Below are positions 6,895 through 13,104 of a stretch of 13,104 nucleotides of DNA, piece by piece. The stretch lies in contig DASSWG010000148.1 of the NCBI GenBank assembly GCA_035705295.1, forward strand, positions 1 through 13,104. The letters are read 5' to 3'. The notes below the pieces were generated by a model. The model was not told the DNA's origin. It did not search any database and was given only the letters and a program-made list of their open reading frames with translations. This stretch comes from DASSWG01 sp035705295 (GTDB lineage Bacteria; Bacteroidota; Bacteroidia; Flavobacteriales; Flavobacteriaceae). Made by a program: the position numbers and the translations under genes. Position 1 is the stretch's first letter, and the number at the start of each line of letters is the position of its first letter.

Positions 6895-6923
6895 AACCCG
6901 GGGTGAAGATCCCGGGTTTTTTT
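6895..6923 (+). terminator. Intrinsic terminator of the DUF4293 gene
   Basis: The stem AACCCGGG (6895-6902) and CCCGGGTT (6911-6918) has an 8-base loop and is followed by a T run to 6923. It separates the plus-strand gene from the convergent barrel gene, which stops at 6947. Confidence 0.9.
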
Positions 6924-6946
6924 GTGATTGAATCTATCGCTCAAAA

Positions 6947-9622
6947 TCAAAACCGAATGGTTGTTTTTAATAAAAAATAACGGGGCAAAAGTTTGTAAGT
7001 CGAAGTGAAAATTCCAGTATCACTAATGTATAAATCCCTGTAGGTATTGGTATTGAAAAGGTTTTTTCCTACGATCGAGAATGATAATTTATTTTTCAAA
7101 AAGGTATATTTTGTTTCAAAATCCATGAAGTAATATGCATTATTGTTGGTTAAGCCAGTAAAATAAAAACGTTCGGTATTTAAATAGAAATTTAGGCGCT
7201 CAACAGGTTCGTAGATCATATTCAAAAAACTTTTATTGGTGGTGTTGGATCTCTTTTTCATATTGGTTTTGACCACATTCTCGAACCATTCCGTTCCTAT
7301 ATGAAAATTGAATTTCCCGCTAAAAGCAGATCGTATTTCCGCTCCATAATTATAGGTCGATAGTTCCAAATCGCGCAGCACTCCATTTAACTTATTGCTG
7401 TATTTTTGTTGGGAATACCCCAATTTTATACGGCTGTTTATTGCAAGCTTGCTTAAATAATAATTTAATTCGGTTTGTACGTTCAAAAAGCTTCGGTTTT
7501 TGAGGCGAATAAGTTTGTTCAATTGGTAGCTTTGAGTGATTGTTGAATTCGAAGAAAAATATTCTTTATTTTTCTGATAAATAAAAGAAGTGTTGGCGTA
7601 AAAAGTGCTTATTGGCGTTCCCAGCATGTAATTGAAAAAGAACATAGATGTATTTAAAGGTTCCAAATTGTTCGTGCCTTTTGTGAACGAGTTAAAATCT
7701 CGGAGCACAAAATTTTCGTTCAATGTTTGTAATTCCGGATTTTCACTGCCGTAGCTGTAAAAAGTGGTAATTCGATGATCGGCATTGATTTTCCATTCAA
7801 CATTGAGTCTGGGATTCACAAAAAAGGGCGATTTCTTGTGGGTATTCAGTGGAGTGCCAAGCGCATTGAAATATTGACGAAGGCCCATACTTGCGGCAAG
7901 CGAAATAGTTCCCAATTCCAATGTGTATTCTGGTTTTGCATAAATACTAAAAAGACGATATTCCAAGTCGTTTTGGAAACCGGGCAAGGTGGTGGTTTCG
8001 CTATTTTCCAAAAGCCTAAAATTTGTATTCAAATGATGTTTTTGGTAGCTAATTCCCGATTCTATGCGGAATAAATTTTCGTTTTTATTCCGGCTGTAAA
8101 ATTCGGTTTCGAATCCTGCGGAATGTACTTTATGTTCACTATGCTGAAAAACGTTTCCCACCGAATCTTGCTCTGGAAACAATTCTTGGAACAGAAAGCG
8201 ATTATTGCGATAATTTTCCGGTTTTTTGTCAAAAATATATTGAACAGTCAAAATAAAAGCTTGATTTTCTTTTATTTTGTTGGAATAAGTCAAGCGTTGA
8301 GAAGTTGTAAACTGGTTTTCCACAAGAAATTCATTGTATAATCTGTCGTTGAATATTAAATTGGTTTGAATATCCGATCGAAAACTATTGTACCTCCCGG
8401 AATATTCCAAAATTTTTGTTTTCGAAATATCATATACCAATTCGGTTTTAAGAAAGCCTGTTAGTTTCTTTCTATGTAATTGATAATCCTTTTTATTTGT
8501 AAAATTTCCGGTTGGCAAAAAATAAGTTTCTTTGCTTTTTTTGAAAAAATTTTGTTCGTCCCAATTTAAGAACCCAATGGTTTTTAGAGTAATTTTCGGG
8601 CTTAAATTTGAAATATTGTTCAGCGAAACCAACTCTGCATTGTTGAAATTGGTAAGTTCTTCCCCCAGATCGGGCGGGCGACTGATCAAATTTAGGTAGG
8701 AATAGGCTTCTTGGTTTTTAAAATCAATATCTCCCGATGAAGAAATCATCGCTTGTATATCTTCTCCCATAACTTTTTCGCCGACATTGTTCAGGTTGAA
8801 GAAGGCATAGGATTTGCTTTTTTCTTGAAGCCAAATAATATTGGATTTGACGTTGTATCGATTTTCCGAAGCCAAGCCATATCCCGGCCGCAACATCGCG
8901 GAGAGCTGATTTTTATATTTGTCGTTCAAAGTGAGGTTCAAGGCAATATCGTTGCTGTTTTCAATTCCTTTCAAAAGGTGGTTGTCGGAATAATGCTCAT
9001 AAATCTCCACATTATCTACCGTATTTGCGTCTAAATTTTTAGTGAGCAGTTTGTATCCTTTTCCAAAAAGGTCATCCCCTTCGATCATTACTTTTTCGAT
9101 TTCCCTGTTTTTTACTTTTATTGTTCCGTCTTTGGTTACGTTTATACCCGGTAAACTTTTTAACAAATCTTCCAGAGTTTCTTCATTGCCACGTTTAAAA
9201 GCATCGGTGTTATAAATAATGGTGTCTTCTTTGATTGTTATGGGTTTTTCGGTATAAACAATTACCTCGTTTAGCTGAAAAGTTTTTTCTTTGAGTTGAA
9301 TGTTTAAATTTTGAGTTTCATTTTGTTTTAGGGCAACCTCTACTGTTTGGGTCTGAAACGAAATCGCGCTAAAAGATATTTCAAAAACCCCATCTTTCTC
9401 AAGGGTCAAACGATACGAACCATCTTCGGTGGTAGATGTGAAAGCAATGATGGCTTCGCTGTTTTTTGGTTTTAAAAAAACATTGGCAAATGCAATCGGT
9501 TGTTGGAGACTATCGGTTACTGTGCCTTCAATGGTAGTTTGGCAATAAACAAAATTGCCCGATAGCAAAAGCACCAGGCAATTTATAATAATTATGAAAT
9601 ATCCTTTTATCCTTTTTCCCAC
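6947..9622 (-). CDS. TonB-dependent-receptor-like outer-membrane barrel with N-terminal carboxypeptidase-regulatory domain
   Basis: The product has 891 residues. Its start is a GTG (9620-9622): no ATG exists nearby, and an in-frame TGA lies a few codons upstream. Translation from GTG gives a good signal peptide (KR, then IIIINCLVLLLSG, ending before QTT). Residues about 30-115 form a carboxypeptidase-regulatory-like beta-sandwich (IEGTVTDSLQQPIAFANVFL). LNEVIVYTEKP follows, at the place where Bacteroidota receptors carry the TonB-box region. A plug-like domain runs to about 225 (LEDLLKSLPGINVTKDG; VMIEGDDLFGKGY). The rest is a long beta-barrel ending in the aromatic C-terminus TTIRF expected for BAM insertion. 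Such proteins sit in the outer membrane; transport is inferred and the substrate is unknown. It overlaps the end of the GLPGLI gene by 16 bases, which implies translational coupling. Confidence 0.85.
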   Translation of the reverse strand: MGKRIKGYFIIIINCLVLLLSGNFVYCQTTIEGTVTDSLQQPIAFANVFLKPKNSEAIIAFTSTTEDGSYRLTLEKDGVFEISFSAISFQTQTVEVALKQNETQNLNIQLKEKTFQLNEVIVYTEKPITIKEDTIIYNTDAFKRGNEETLEDLLKSLPGINVTKDGTIKVKNREIEKVMIEGDDLFGKGYKLLTKNLDANTVDNVEIYEHYSDNHLLKGIENSNDIALNLTLNDKYKNQLSAMLRPGYGLASENRYNVKSNIIWLQEKSKSYAFFNLNNVGEKVMGEDIQAMISSSGDIDFKNQEAYSYLNLISRPPDLGEELTNFNNAELVSLNNISNLSPKITLKTIGFLNWDEQNFFKKSKETYFLPTGNFTNKKDYQLHRKKLTGFLKTELVYDISKTKILEYSGRYNSFRSDIQTNLIFNDRLYNEFLVENQFTTSQRLTYSNKIKENQAFILTVQYIFDKKPENYRNNRFLFQELFPEQDSVGNVFQHSEHKVHSAGFETEFYSRNKNENLFRIESGISYQKHHLNTNFRLLENSETTTLPGFQNDLEYRLFSIYAKPEYTLELGTISLAASMGLRQYFNALGTPLNTHKKSPFFVNPRLNVEWKINADHRITTFYSYGSENPELQTLNENFVLRDFNSFTKGTNNLEPLNTSMFFFNYMLGTPISTFYANTSFIYQKNKEYFSSNSTITQSYQLNKLIRLKNRSFLNVQTELNYYLSKLAINSRIKLGYSQQKYSNKLNGVLRDLELSTYNYGAEIRSAFSGKFNFHIGTEWFENVVKTNMKKRSNTTNKSFLNMIYEPVERLNFYLNTERFYFTGLTNNNAYYFMDFETKYTFLKNKLSFSIVGKNLFNTNTYRDLYISDTGIFTSTYKLLPRYFLLKTTIRF

Positions 9623-10416
9623 TCGTATTCCAGTTCAAATCCTGTTCTTTTCGTTTTTGCTGTCACATTTTTGGTGCCTTTGGGAAGTCTGGCCATAAAA
9701 GCTTTGATGATGTCATCTGATTCGTGACTTCTTCTTTCAATAAATTCCCGAAACGTGATTTGTGCTCCTTCGATAGGTTTTTTTAGAAATTTTTTTACAT
9801 TTTTCGGAATTTCTATTTTTTTGGCCACAATATATATCTCTCCCGTTTCGTCGTATGTTTCCAAAATCAATCCCGGCAAACCGTTCAGTTTCCATGGGCC
9901 ATAAGGCAAAGGGATTTTTGTAGTGAACCAAGCGGTATATTTTCGTCCGCGAAAGTCGGTGGTGGCTTTTTGGCACGAATATCCCGAAATGGTCTTGAAT
10001 TCATTTTTTAGTTGCCATTGTATTTTTCTGGCATAATTGTCTTTGTAAATATAAGGTTCAAACTTTTTATTTTCAAAAAGAGTTCCTCTGCATATGAATT
10101 GTTGAGTTTCGACATCGAAATAATATAGAGGTTCAAAAGTACTAGTGTAAGTTATGTTTACAGTTTCTGTAGCGGTGTTTTCATCGATGGGAATGGTCTT
10201 TTTCGATCGGGTTTTTGTAGTTTGACCATTTTCTTTCCTATCGGAAACGTTGGCTACACTTCTATAGAGCGATGCGCTTTCATTAAAAAATAACTTTTTT
10301 TCGCTTTTTTTCGGCGCGGAATTGCCAAAATTGATAATAGATTCGTAAGTGATTATACCACTTTGAGAATATGTGTGGGTAAAAGCAAGAAAAAGAAGAT
10401 AAAAGAAATATTTCAT
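9607..10416 (-). CDS. GLPGLI family secreted protein
   Basis: The product has 269 residues from the ATG at 10414-10416; a TTG four codons upstream is less likely. The signal peptide MKYFFYLLFLAFTHTYSQ directs it across the inner membrane. The conserved core is IQWQLKNEFKTISGYSCQKA, then FRGRKYTAWFTTKIPL, then the name-giving GPWKLNGLPGLILE, with GLPGLI at residues 179-184. The family is widespread in Bacteroidota, often in many paralogues, and its function is not known to me. Two cysteines (109 and 148) could form a disulfide. The gene begins 5 bases after the small secreted-protein gene and overlaps the barrel gene, so all three are almost certainly one operon. Pairing with an outer-membrane barrel suggests a periplasmic helper role (inference). 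Confidence 0.9.
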   Translation of the reverse strand: MKYFFYLLFLAFTHTYSQSGIITYESIINFGNSAPKKSEKKLFFNESASLYRSVANVSDRKENGQTTKTRSKKTIPIDENTATETVNITYTSTFEPLYYFDVETQQFICRGTLFENKKFEPYIYKDNYARKIQWQLKNEFKTISGYSCQKATTDFRGRKYTAWFTTKIPLPYGPWKLNGLPGLILETYDETGEIYIVAKKIEIPKNVKKFLKKPIEGAQITFREFIERRSHESDDIIKAFMARLPKGTKNVTAKTKRTGFELEYEWEKG

Positions 10417-10421
10417 AAAAA

Positions 10422-10658
10422 TCAACAAGGTATATATTCAACAAGGACAATTGTTTCTGTATATGTACCATGATCTATGGTAATAGTCGTGGTCCTTTTT
10501 ATCACACATTTATCCTTTTTGAGGATTAGTTCACTTGTTTCAAAAGAAGACAAAACTTCTTTTTGGTGTTCAATATTTTCGGTTGTTGCACCTCCATTGC
10601 TGGAAAAAGCGCCAAACGAAAATAAAATGGTCATTAAAATTAATAGTGTTCTTTTCAT
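10422..10658 (-). CDS. Small secreted protein of unknown function, first gene of the GLPGLI operon
   Basis: A 78-residue protein that I do not recognise. It starts at the ATG at 10656-10658 with a signal peptide (KR, LLILMTILFSFGAF), probably cut near residue 19. The mature part of about 58 residues has a Glu/Ser-rich stretch and then a run of alternating beta-prone residues (TTTITIDHGTYTETIVLVEY). It ends in Cys78. The only other cysteine is Cys51, so one disulfide is possible. The gene ends in TGA only 5 bases before the GLPGLI start, which supports real translation and co-expression. It could be a cargo, a ligand or an accessory subunit of the downstream barrel; nothing in the sequence decides this. 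Confidence 0.7.
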   Translation of the reverse strand: MKRTLLILMTILFSFGAFSSNGGATTENIEHQKEVLSSFETSELILKKDKCVIKRTTTITIDHGTYTETIVLVEYIPC

Positions 10659-10702
10659 GGTTTAAAATTTAAAGTTAATAAATAATTCGTGTTGCAACAA
10701 TT

Positions 10703-10736
10703 CAAATGTTGGTTTTTTTTTTTTTGTATTATACAA
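10703..10736 (-). promoter_or_regulatory. Candidate promoter of the GLPGLI operon with a 13-A spacer tract
   Basis: On the minus strand, TTG (10736-10734), a 23-base spacer and AACATTTG (10710-10703; one mismatch to TAnnTTTG) lie about 45 bases before the first gene. The spacer contains 13 consecutive A (T at 10713-10725 on the plus strand). A perfect palindrome TGTTGCAACA (10690-10699) lies at the expected transcription start. With the nearby TGTTG at 10708-10712 it makes three similar half-sites, so an operator is conceivable. Confidence 0.35.
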
Positions 10737-10743
10737 ACAAATA

Positions 10744-10903
10744 ATGTTAAAATTTTTCAATGTGACCGATTTGCTGAAAATTTAGATTTTGGTTTTCCTC
10801 AAACTTGGAAAAAATCAACATGCAATTTTTAAGCCCCGGGATTTATTTTGTGAAGCTTTATAGCAACAAGGAATTTAGTGTCAAAAAAATCGTGAAAAAA
10901 TGA
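10744..10903 (+). pseudogene. Remnant of a T9SS type A C-terminal sorting domain
   Basis: Two frames together read like the end of a type IX secretion cargo protein. Positions 10750-10782 give KFFNVTDLLKI, then TAG. After a frame change, 10796-10903 read through LEKINMQ to LSPGIYFVKL and end KKIVKK-stop. T9SS type A sorting domains typically show a FNVxGxLLK-like strand, then about 27 residues later a (S/L)xxGIYFVK strand and a final KKxxKK. The spacing here is 27.3 codons, as expected for one frameshift. The body of the gene is missing upstream. The frame break, the in-frame stop and the absent 5' part mean it cannot make the original protein. Confidence 0.7.
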
Positions 10904-10938
10904 TTTTTCTTTTTTAAGAATGGGATTATATATTGCAC

Positions 10939-10963
10939 AACCGGTGCGAAAGTACCGGTTTTT
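10939..10963 (+). terminator. Intrinsic terminator, probably of the lost T9SS cargo gene
   Basis: The stem AACCGGT (10939-10945) and ACCGGTT (10954-10960) has an 8-base loop and is followed by T to 10963. There is no intact plus-strand gene upstream. It lies 35 bases after the stop of the T9SS sorting-domain remnant, which explains it. It now insulates typA from upstream transcripts. Confidence 0.8.
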
Positions 10964-11011
10964 GTTGTTTATTGCTGAATCCGAAACCACTTCCTTAAAA
11001 AACATCAAAAG

Positions 11012-11031
11012 ATTCCTGCGTTCGCAGGAAT
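11012..11031. repeat. Perfect palindrome next to the typA promoter
   Basis: Arms ATTCCTGCG (11012-11020) and CGCAGGAAT (11023-11031) are perfect 9-bp complements around TT. It covers the -33 position of the typA promoter. It could be an operator, a cruciform or hairpin, or a copy of the short ATTCCTGC/GCAGGAAT intergenic repeats seen in many bacterial genomes. Confidence 0.7.
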
Positions 11032-11039
11032 TTAAACCG

Positions 11040-11047
11040 TACTTTTG
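11040..11047 (+). promoter_or_regulatory. -7 element of the typA promoter
   Basis: TACTTTTG is a perfect match to TAnnTTTG and is followed by CAGC, 26 bases before the typA ATG. The -33 position holds no exact TTG; the nearest is CTG (11016-11018, 21-base spacer), inside the palindrome. The short leader contains a run of eight A. Confidence 0.5.
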
Positions 11048-11073
11048 CAGCCTCAAAAAAAACGAGGCCTTTT

Positions 11074-12870
11074 ATGAACATCAAAAACATCGCCATTATC
11101 GCGCACGTTGACCACGGAAAAACCACGTTGGTCGATAAAATCATGCACCATTGCCAGCTTTTTCGCGACAACGAAAACACCGGTGACCTGATTTTGGACA
11201 GCAATGATTTGGAACGCGAACGCGGCATCACCATTACTTCCAAAAACGTTTCGGTGATTTACAAAGACACCAAAATTAACATCATCGACACGCCCGGTCA
11301 CGCCGATTTTGGTGGTGAAGTGGAGCGCGTGTTGAACATGGCCGATGGGGTTTTGTTGTTGGTCGATGCGTTCGAAGGCCCGATGCCACAAACCCGTTTT
11401 GTGTTGCAAAAAGCGCTCGATTTAGGTTTGAAACCTTGTGTCGTCATCAATAAAGTGGACAAGGAAAACTGCACGCCCGAAGAAGTCCATGAAAAAGTAT
11501 TCGATTTGATGTTCGAATTGGGCGCGGAAGAATGGCAACTCGATTTTCCGACTGTTTATGGTTCAGCCAAAAACAATTGGATGAGCGACGATTGGAAAAA
11601 TCAAACCGAAAATATTGAACCACTATTGGATATGGTGGTGGAACACATTCCGTCCCCGAAAATCGAAGAGGGAAGTCCGCAATTGTTGATTACTTCTTTG
11701 GATTTTTCTTCGTTTACCGGAAGAATCGCTATTGGTCGTTTACAGCGTGGAACCTTGAAAGAAGGAATGCCGGTTTCGTTGGTGAAACGCGACGGTTCCA
11801 TCAAAAAAACCAAAATCAAAGAACTGCACACCTTCGAAGGTTTGGGGCGCCGGAAAATCGACCAAGTGGAAGCGGGCGATATTTGTGCGATCGTGGGTTT
11901 GGAAGGTTTTGAAATTGGCGACACGGTGGCCGATATTGAAAATCCGGAAGGCCTAAAAACCATCGCCATCGATGAACCCACAATGAGCATGTTGTTCACC
12001 ATCAACGATTCCCCATTTTTCGGTAAAGATGGAAAATATGTGACCTCGCGCCATATTAAGGACCGTTTGACCAAAGAATTGGAAAAAAACCTCGCCTTGC
12101 GCGTGGAAGAAACCGACAGCGCCGATAAATTTTTGGTTTATGGCCGGGGGGTCTTGCACCTTTCCGTGCTGATCGAAACCATGCGAAGGGAAGGTTATGA
12201 ACTGCAAATTGGCCAACCACAGGTAATCATTAAAGAAATTGACGGCCAAAAATGCGAACCGGTGGAAGAAATGACCATCGACCTACCGGAAGAGGTTTCC
12301 GGAAAAGCCGTGGAAATGGTTTCGATGCGAAAAGGGGAAATGCTCAGTATGGAAGCTAAAGGCGATCGAATGATCTGTGAATTTATGATCCCTTCGCGTG
12401 GAATCATCGGTTTGCGAAACCAATTGCTTACTGCAACGGCGGGCGAAGCCATTATGGCGCACCGTTTCAAAGAATACCAACCTTTGAAAGGTGGAATTCC
12501 GCAACGTCAAAACGGTTCGTTGGTTTCGTTGGAAAAAGGAACTGCCATTCCGTATTCCATCGATAAATTGCAAGACCGCGGGAAATTTTTCGTCGACCCG
12601 GGTGAAGAAATTTACGAAGGACAAGTGATTGGTGAAAATTCGAGACAGGACGATATTACGGTGAACATTACCAAAACCAAAAAACTTTCCAACGTGCGAA
12701 GTTCCGGTGCGGACGACAAGGCGAAAATTGTTCCGGCAATCAAATTTTCGCTGGAAGAAGCCTTGGAATACATCCAAAAAGACGAATATGTGGAGGTAAC
12801 GCCCAAATTTTTGCGTTTGCGCAAAATATACTTGACCGAAAACGAACGGAAACGCAACAAAATTGCATAG
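11074..12870 (+). CDS. typA: Translational GTPase TypA/BipA
   Basis: A ribosome-associated GTPase of the EF-G/LepA class that helps 50S subunit assembly and growth under stress, especially cold. It has 598 residues, the usual length. The G domain is complete: G1 AHVDHGKT (10-17), G2 RGITI (50-54), G3 DTPGHADFGGEV (72-83), G4 NKVD (126-129) and G5 SAK (164-166). Domain II (about 200-290), the EF-G-like domains III and V, and the TypA-specific C-terminal domain follow. Conserved late blocks are SRGIIGLRNQLLTATAGEA and VNITKTKKLSNVRSSGADDK. The ATG at 11074 gives the family start MNIKNIAIIAHVDHGKT. It is a single-gene unit with its own promoter and tandem terminators. Nothing looks broken. Confidence 0.97.
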   Translation: MNIKNIAIIAHVDHGKTTLVDKIMHHCQLFRDNENTGDLILDSNDLERERGITITSKNVSVIYKDTKINIIDTPGHADFGGEVERVLNMADGVLLLVDAFEGPMPQTRFVLQKALDLGLKPCVVINKVDKENCTPEEVHEKVFDLMFELGAEEWQLDFPTVYGSAKNNWMSDDWKNQTENIEPLLDMVVEHIPSPKIEEGSPQLLITSLDFSSFTGRIAIGRLQRGTLKEGMPVSLVKRDGSIKKTKIKELHTFEGLGRRKIDQVEAGDICAIVGLEGFEIGDTVADIENPEGLKTIAIDEPTMSMLFTINDSPFFGKDGKYVTSRHIKDRLTKELEKNLALRVEETDSADKFLVYGRGVLHLSVLIETMRREGYELQIGQPQVIIKEIDGQKCEPVEEMTIDLPEEVSGKAVEMVSMRKGEMLSMEAKGDRMICEFMIPSRGIIGLRNQLLTATAGEAIMAHRFKEYQPLKGGIPQRQNGSLVSLEKGTAIPYSIDKLQDRGKFFVDPGEEIYEGQVIGENSRQDDITVNITKTKKLSNVRSSGADDKAKIVPAIKFSLEEALEYIQKDEYVEVTPKFLRLRKIYLTENERKRNKIA

Positions 12871-12875
12871 TCATT

Positions 12876-12893
12876 AAAACCTTGTAGGTTTTT
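12876..12893 (+). terminator. First, small terminator hairpin after typA
   Basis: The stem AAAACCT (12876-12882) and AGGTTTT (12886-12892) has a 3-base loop and T to 12893, starting 5 bases after the typA stop. It is weak alone but is followed by a stronger hairpin. Confidence 0.5.
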
Positions 12894-12908
12894 CAGTATT
12901 ATACCAAC

Positions 12909-12944
12909 AAAACCCGACAGGTTTCCGAAACCTGTCGGGTTTTT
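12909..12944 (+). terminator. Main intrinsic terminator after typA
   Basis: A 16-bp perfect stem (12909-12924 with 12928-12943; core CCCGACAGG) and a CCG loop, ending in five T. It clearly separates typA from the next gene. The A/T flanks make it usable from both strands. Confidence 0.92.
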
Positions 12945-12984
12945 CGTTTAAAAAAACACTATTTTCGTTCTATTATTTTCGTGT

Positions 12985-13104
12985 ATGCTCCAACGTTTCC
13001 GCAACATTTTTCAAAACAACCCGCTTTTACAGGTGACTTCGCAAAACAGCGCGGGTATTTTGGTGAAATTGTTCACGGGTTTGGCAGCTTCCAAAATCAT
13101 TGCG
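12985..13104 (+). CDS. Probable O-antigen/polysaccharide flippase (first 40 codons, runs off the right edge)
   Basis: The frame is open from the ATG at 12985 to the edge, 40 codons. The start pattern, NPLLQVTSQNSAGILVKLF followed by TGLAASKIIA, resembles the first transmembrane helix of Wzx-like O-antigen translocases of the MATE/polysaccharide-synthesis superfamily in Bacteroidota (commonly LKVTSLNxxSVLxR, then SKxIA). Such proteins flip lipid-linked sugar repeat units across the inner membrane and often open a surface polysaccharide cluster. That would lie to the right of this window. Only one helix is visible, so the call is tentative. It is preceded by the typA terminator. No exact TAnnTTTG precedes it; two TATTTTCGT-like copies (12961-12982 region) are the nearest resemblance. 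Confidence 0.6.
   Translation, partial: MLQRFRNIFQNNPLLQVTSQNSAGILVKLFTGLAASKIIA

Noticed and set aside
10417..10428. TTG start four codons upstream for the GLPGLI protein
   Set aside because: It would overlap the end of the preceding gene and put MLIF before an already complete signal peptide; the ATG at 10416 fits better.
10820..10903. Short 27-codon frame with its own ATG
   Set aside because: Not treated as a functional gene: its sequence is the end of a sorting domain, and homologous sequence continues upstream of the ATG in a broken frame.
11050..11068. GCCTC/GAGGC hairpin before the typA start as a possible riboregulator
   Set aside because: The stem is only 5 bp, and the predicted transcription start falls at or inside its left arm, so the RNA may not contain it.

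Overview
The window looks like a chromosomal segment of a member of the Flavobacteriaceae (Bacteroidota). Several things point that way. Promoters follow the Bacteroidota pattern (TTG, about 20 bases, then TAnnTTTG). Strong Shine-Dalgarno sites are absent. The window carries a GLPGLI-family gene, a DUF4293 gene beside rho, a Rho with a long disordered insert, and the debris of a type IX secretion (T9SS) sorting domain. No species name can be given from the sequence alone.

Layout. Positions 1-1672 (minus strand) hold a two-gene unit: a Tyr-rich/Arg-rich lipoprotein followed by the first 180 residues of a FadL/OmpP1-like outer-membrane protein that runs off the left edge. The divergent proS (1774-3252) encodes an archaeal/eukaryotic-type prolyl-tRNA synthetase. 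It is followed by a clear promoter, two tRNA-Glu(TTC) genes each trailed by AGTTATG-type heptamer repeats, and rpsT (ribosomal protein S20) with a strong terminator. A REP-like palindrome and a rho terminator separate rpsT from the convergent rho (4257-5933, minus). An AT-rich gap of about 520 bp leads to a small DUF4293 membrane protein (6457-6867, plus) with its own terminator.

Positions 6947-10658 (minus) hold a tight three-gene operon that looks more AT-rich by eye than the housekeeping genes on either side. In transcription order it encodes a 78-residue secreted protein I do not recognise, a GLPGLI-family periplasmic protein, and an 891-residue carboxypeptidase-regulatory-like/TonB-dependent-type outer-membrane barrel. 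Its candidate promoter has a 13-bp homopolymer tract in the spacer, which would suit phase variation. Immediately upstream, on the plus strand, are the frameshifted remains of a T9SS type A sorting domain and an otherwise orphan terminator. This suggests a T9SS cargo gene was lost here, perhaps when the operon arrived.

The right end has typA/bipA (11074-12870), preceded by a perfect palindrome next to its promoter and followed by tandem terminators. The first 40 codons of a probable O-antigen/polysaccharide flippase run off the right edge.

The housekeeping part (proS, tRNA-Glu pair, rpsT, rho, typA) concerns translation and transcription termination. The accessory part is envelope-related. 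I see no CRISPR array, insertion sequence, phage gene or recognisable defence system. The most plausible under-described unit is the secreted-peptide/GLPGLI/barrel operon with its possible length-variable promoter.
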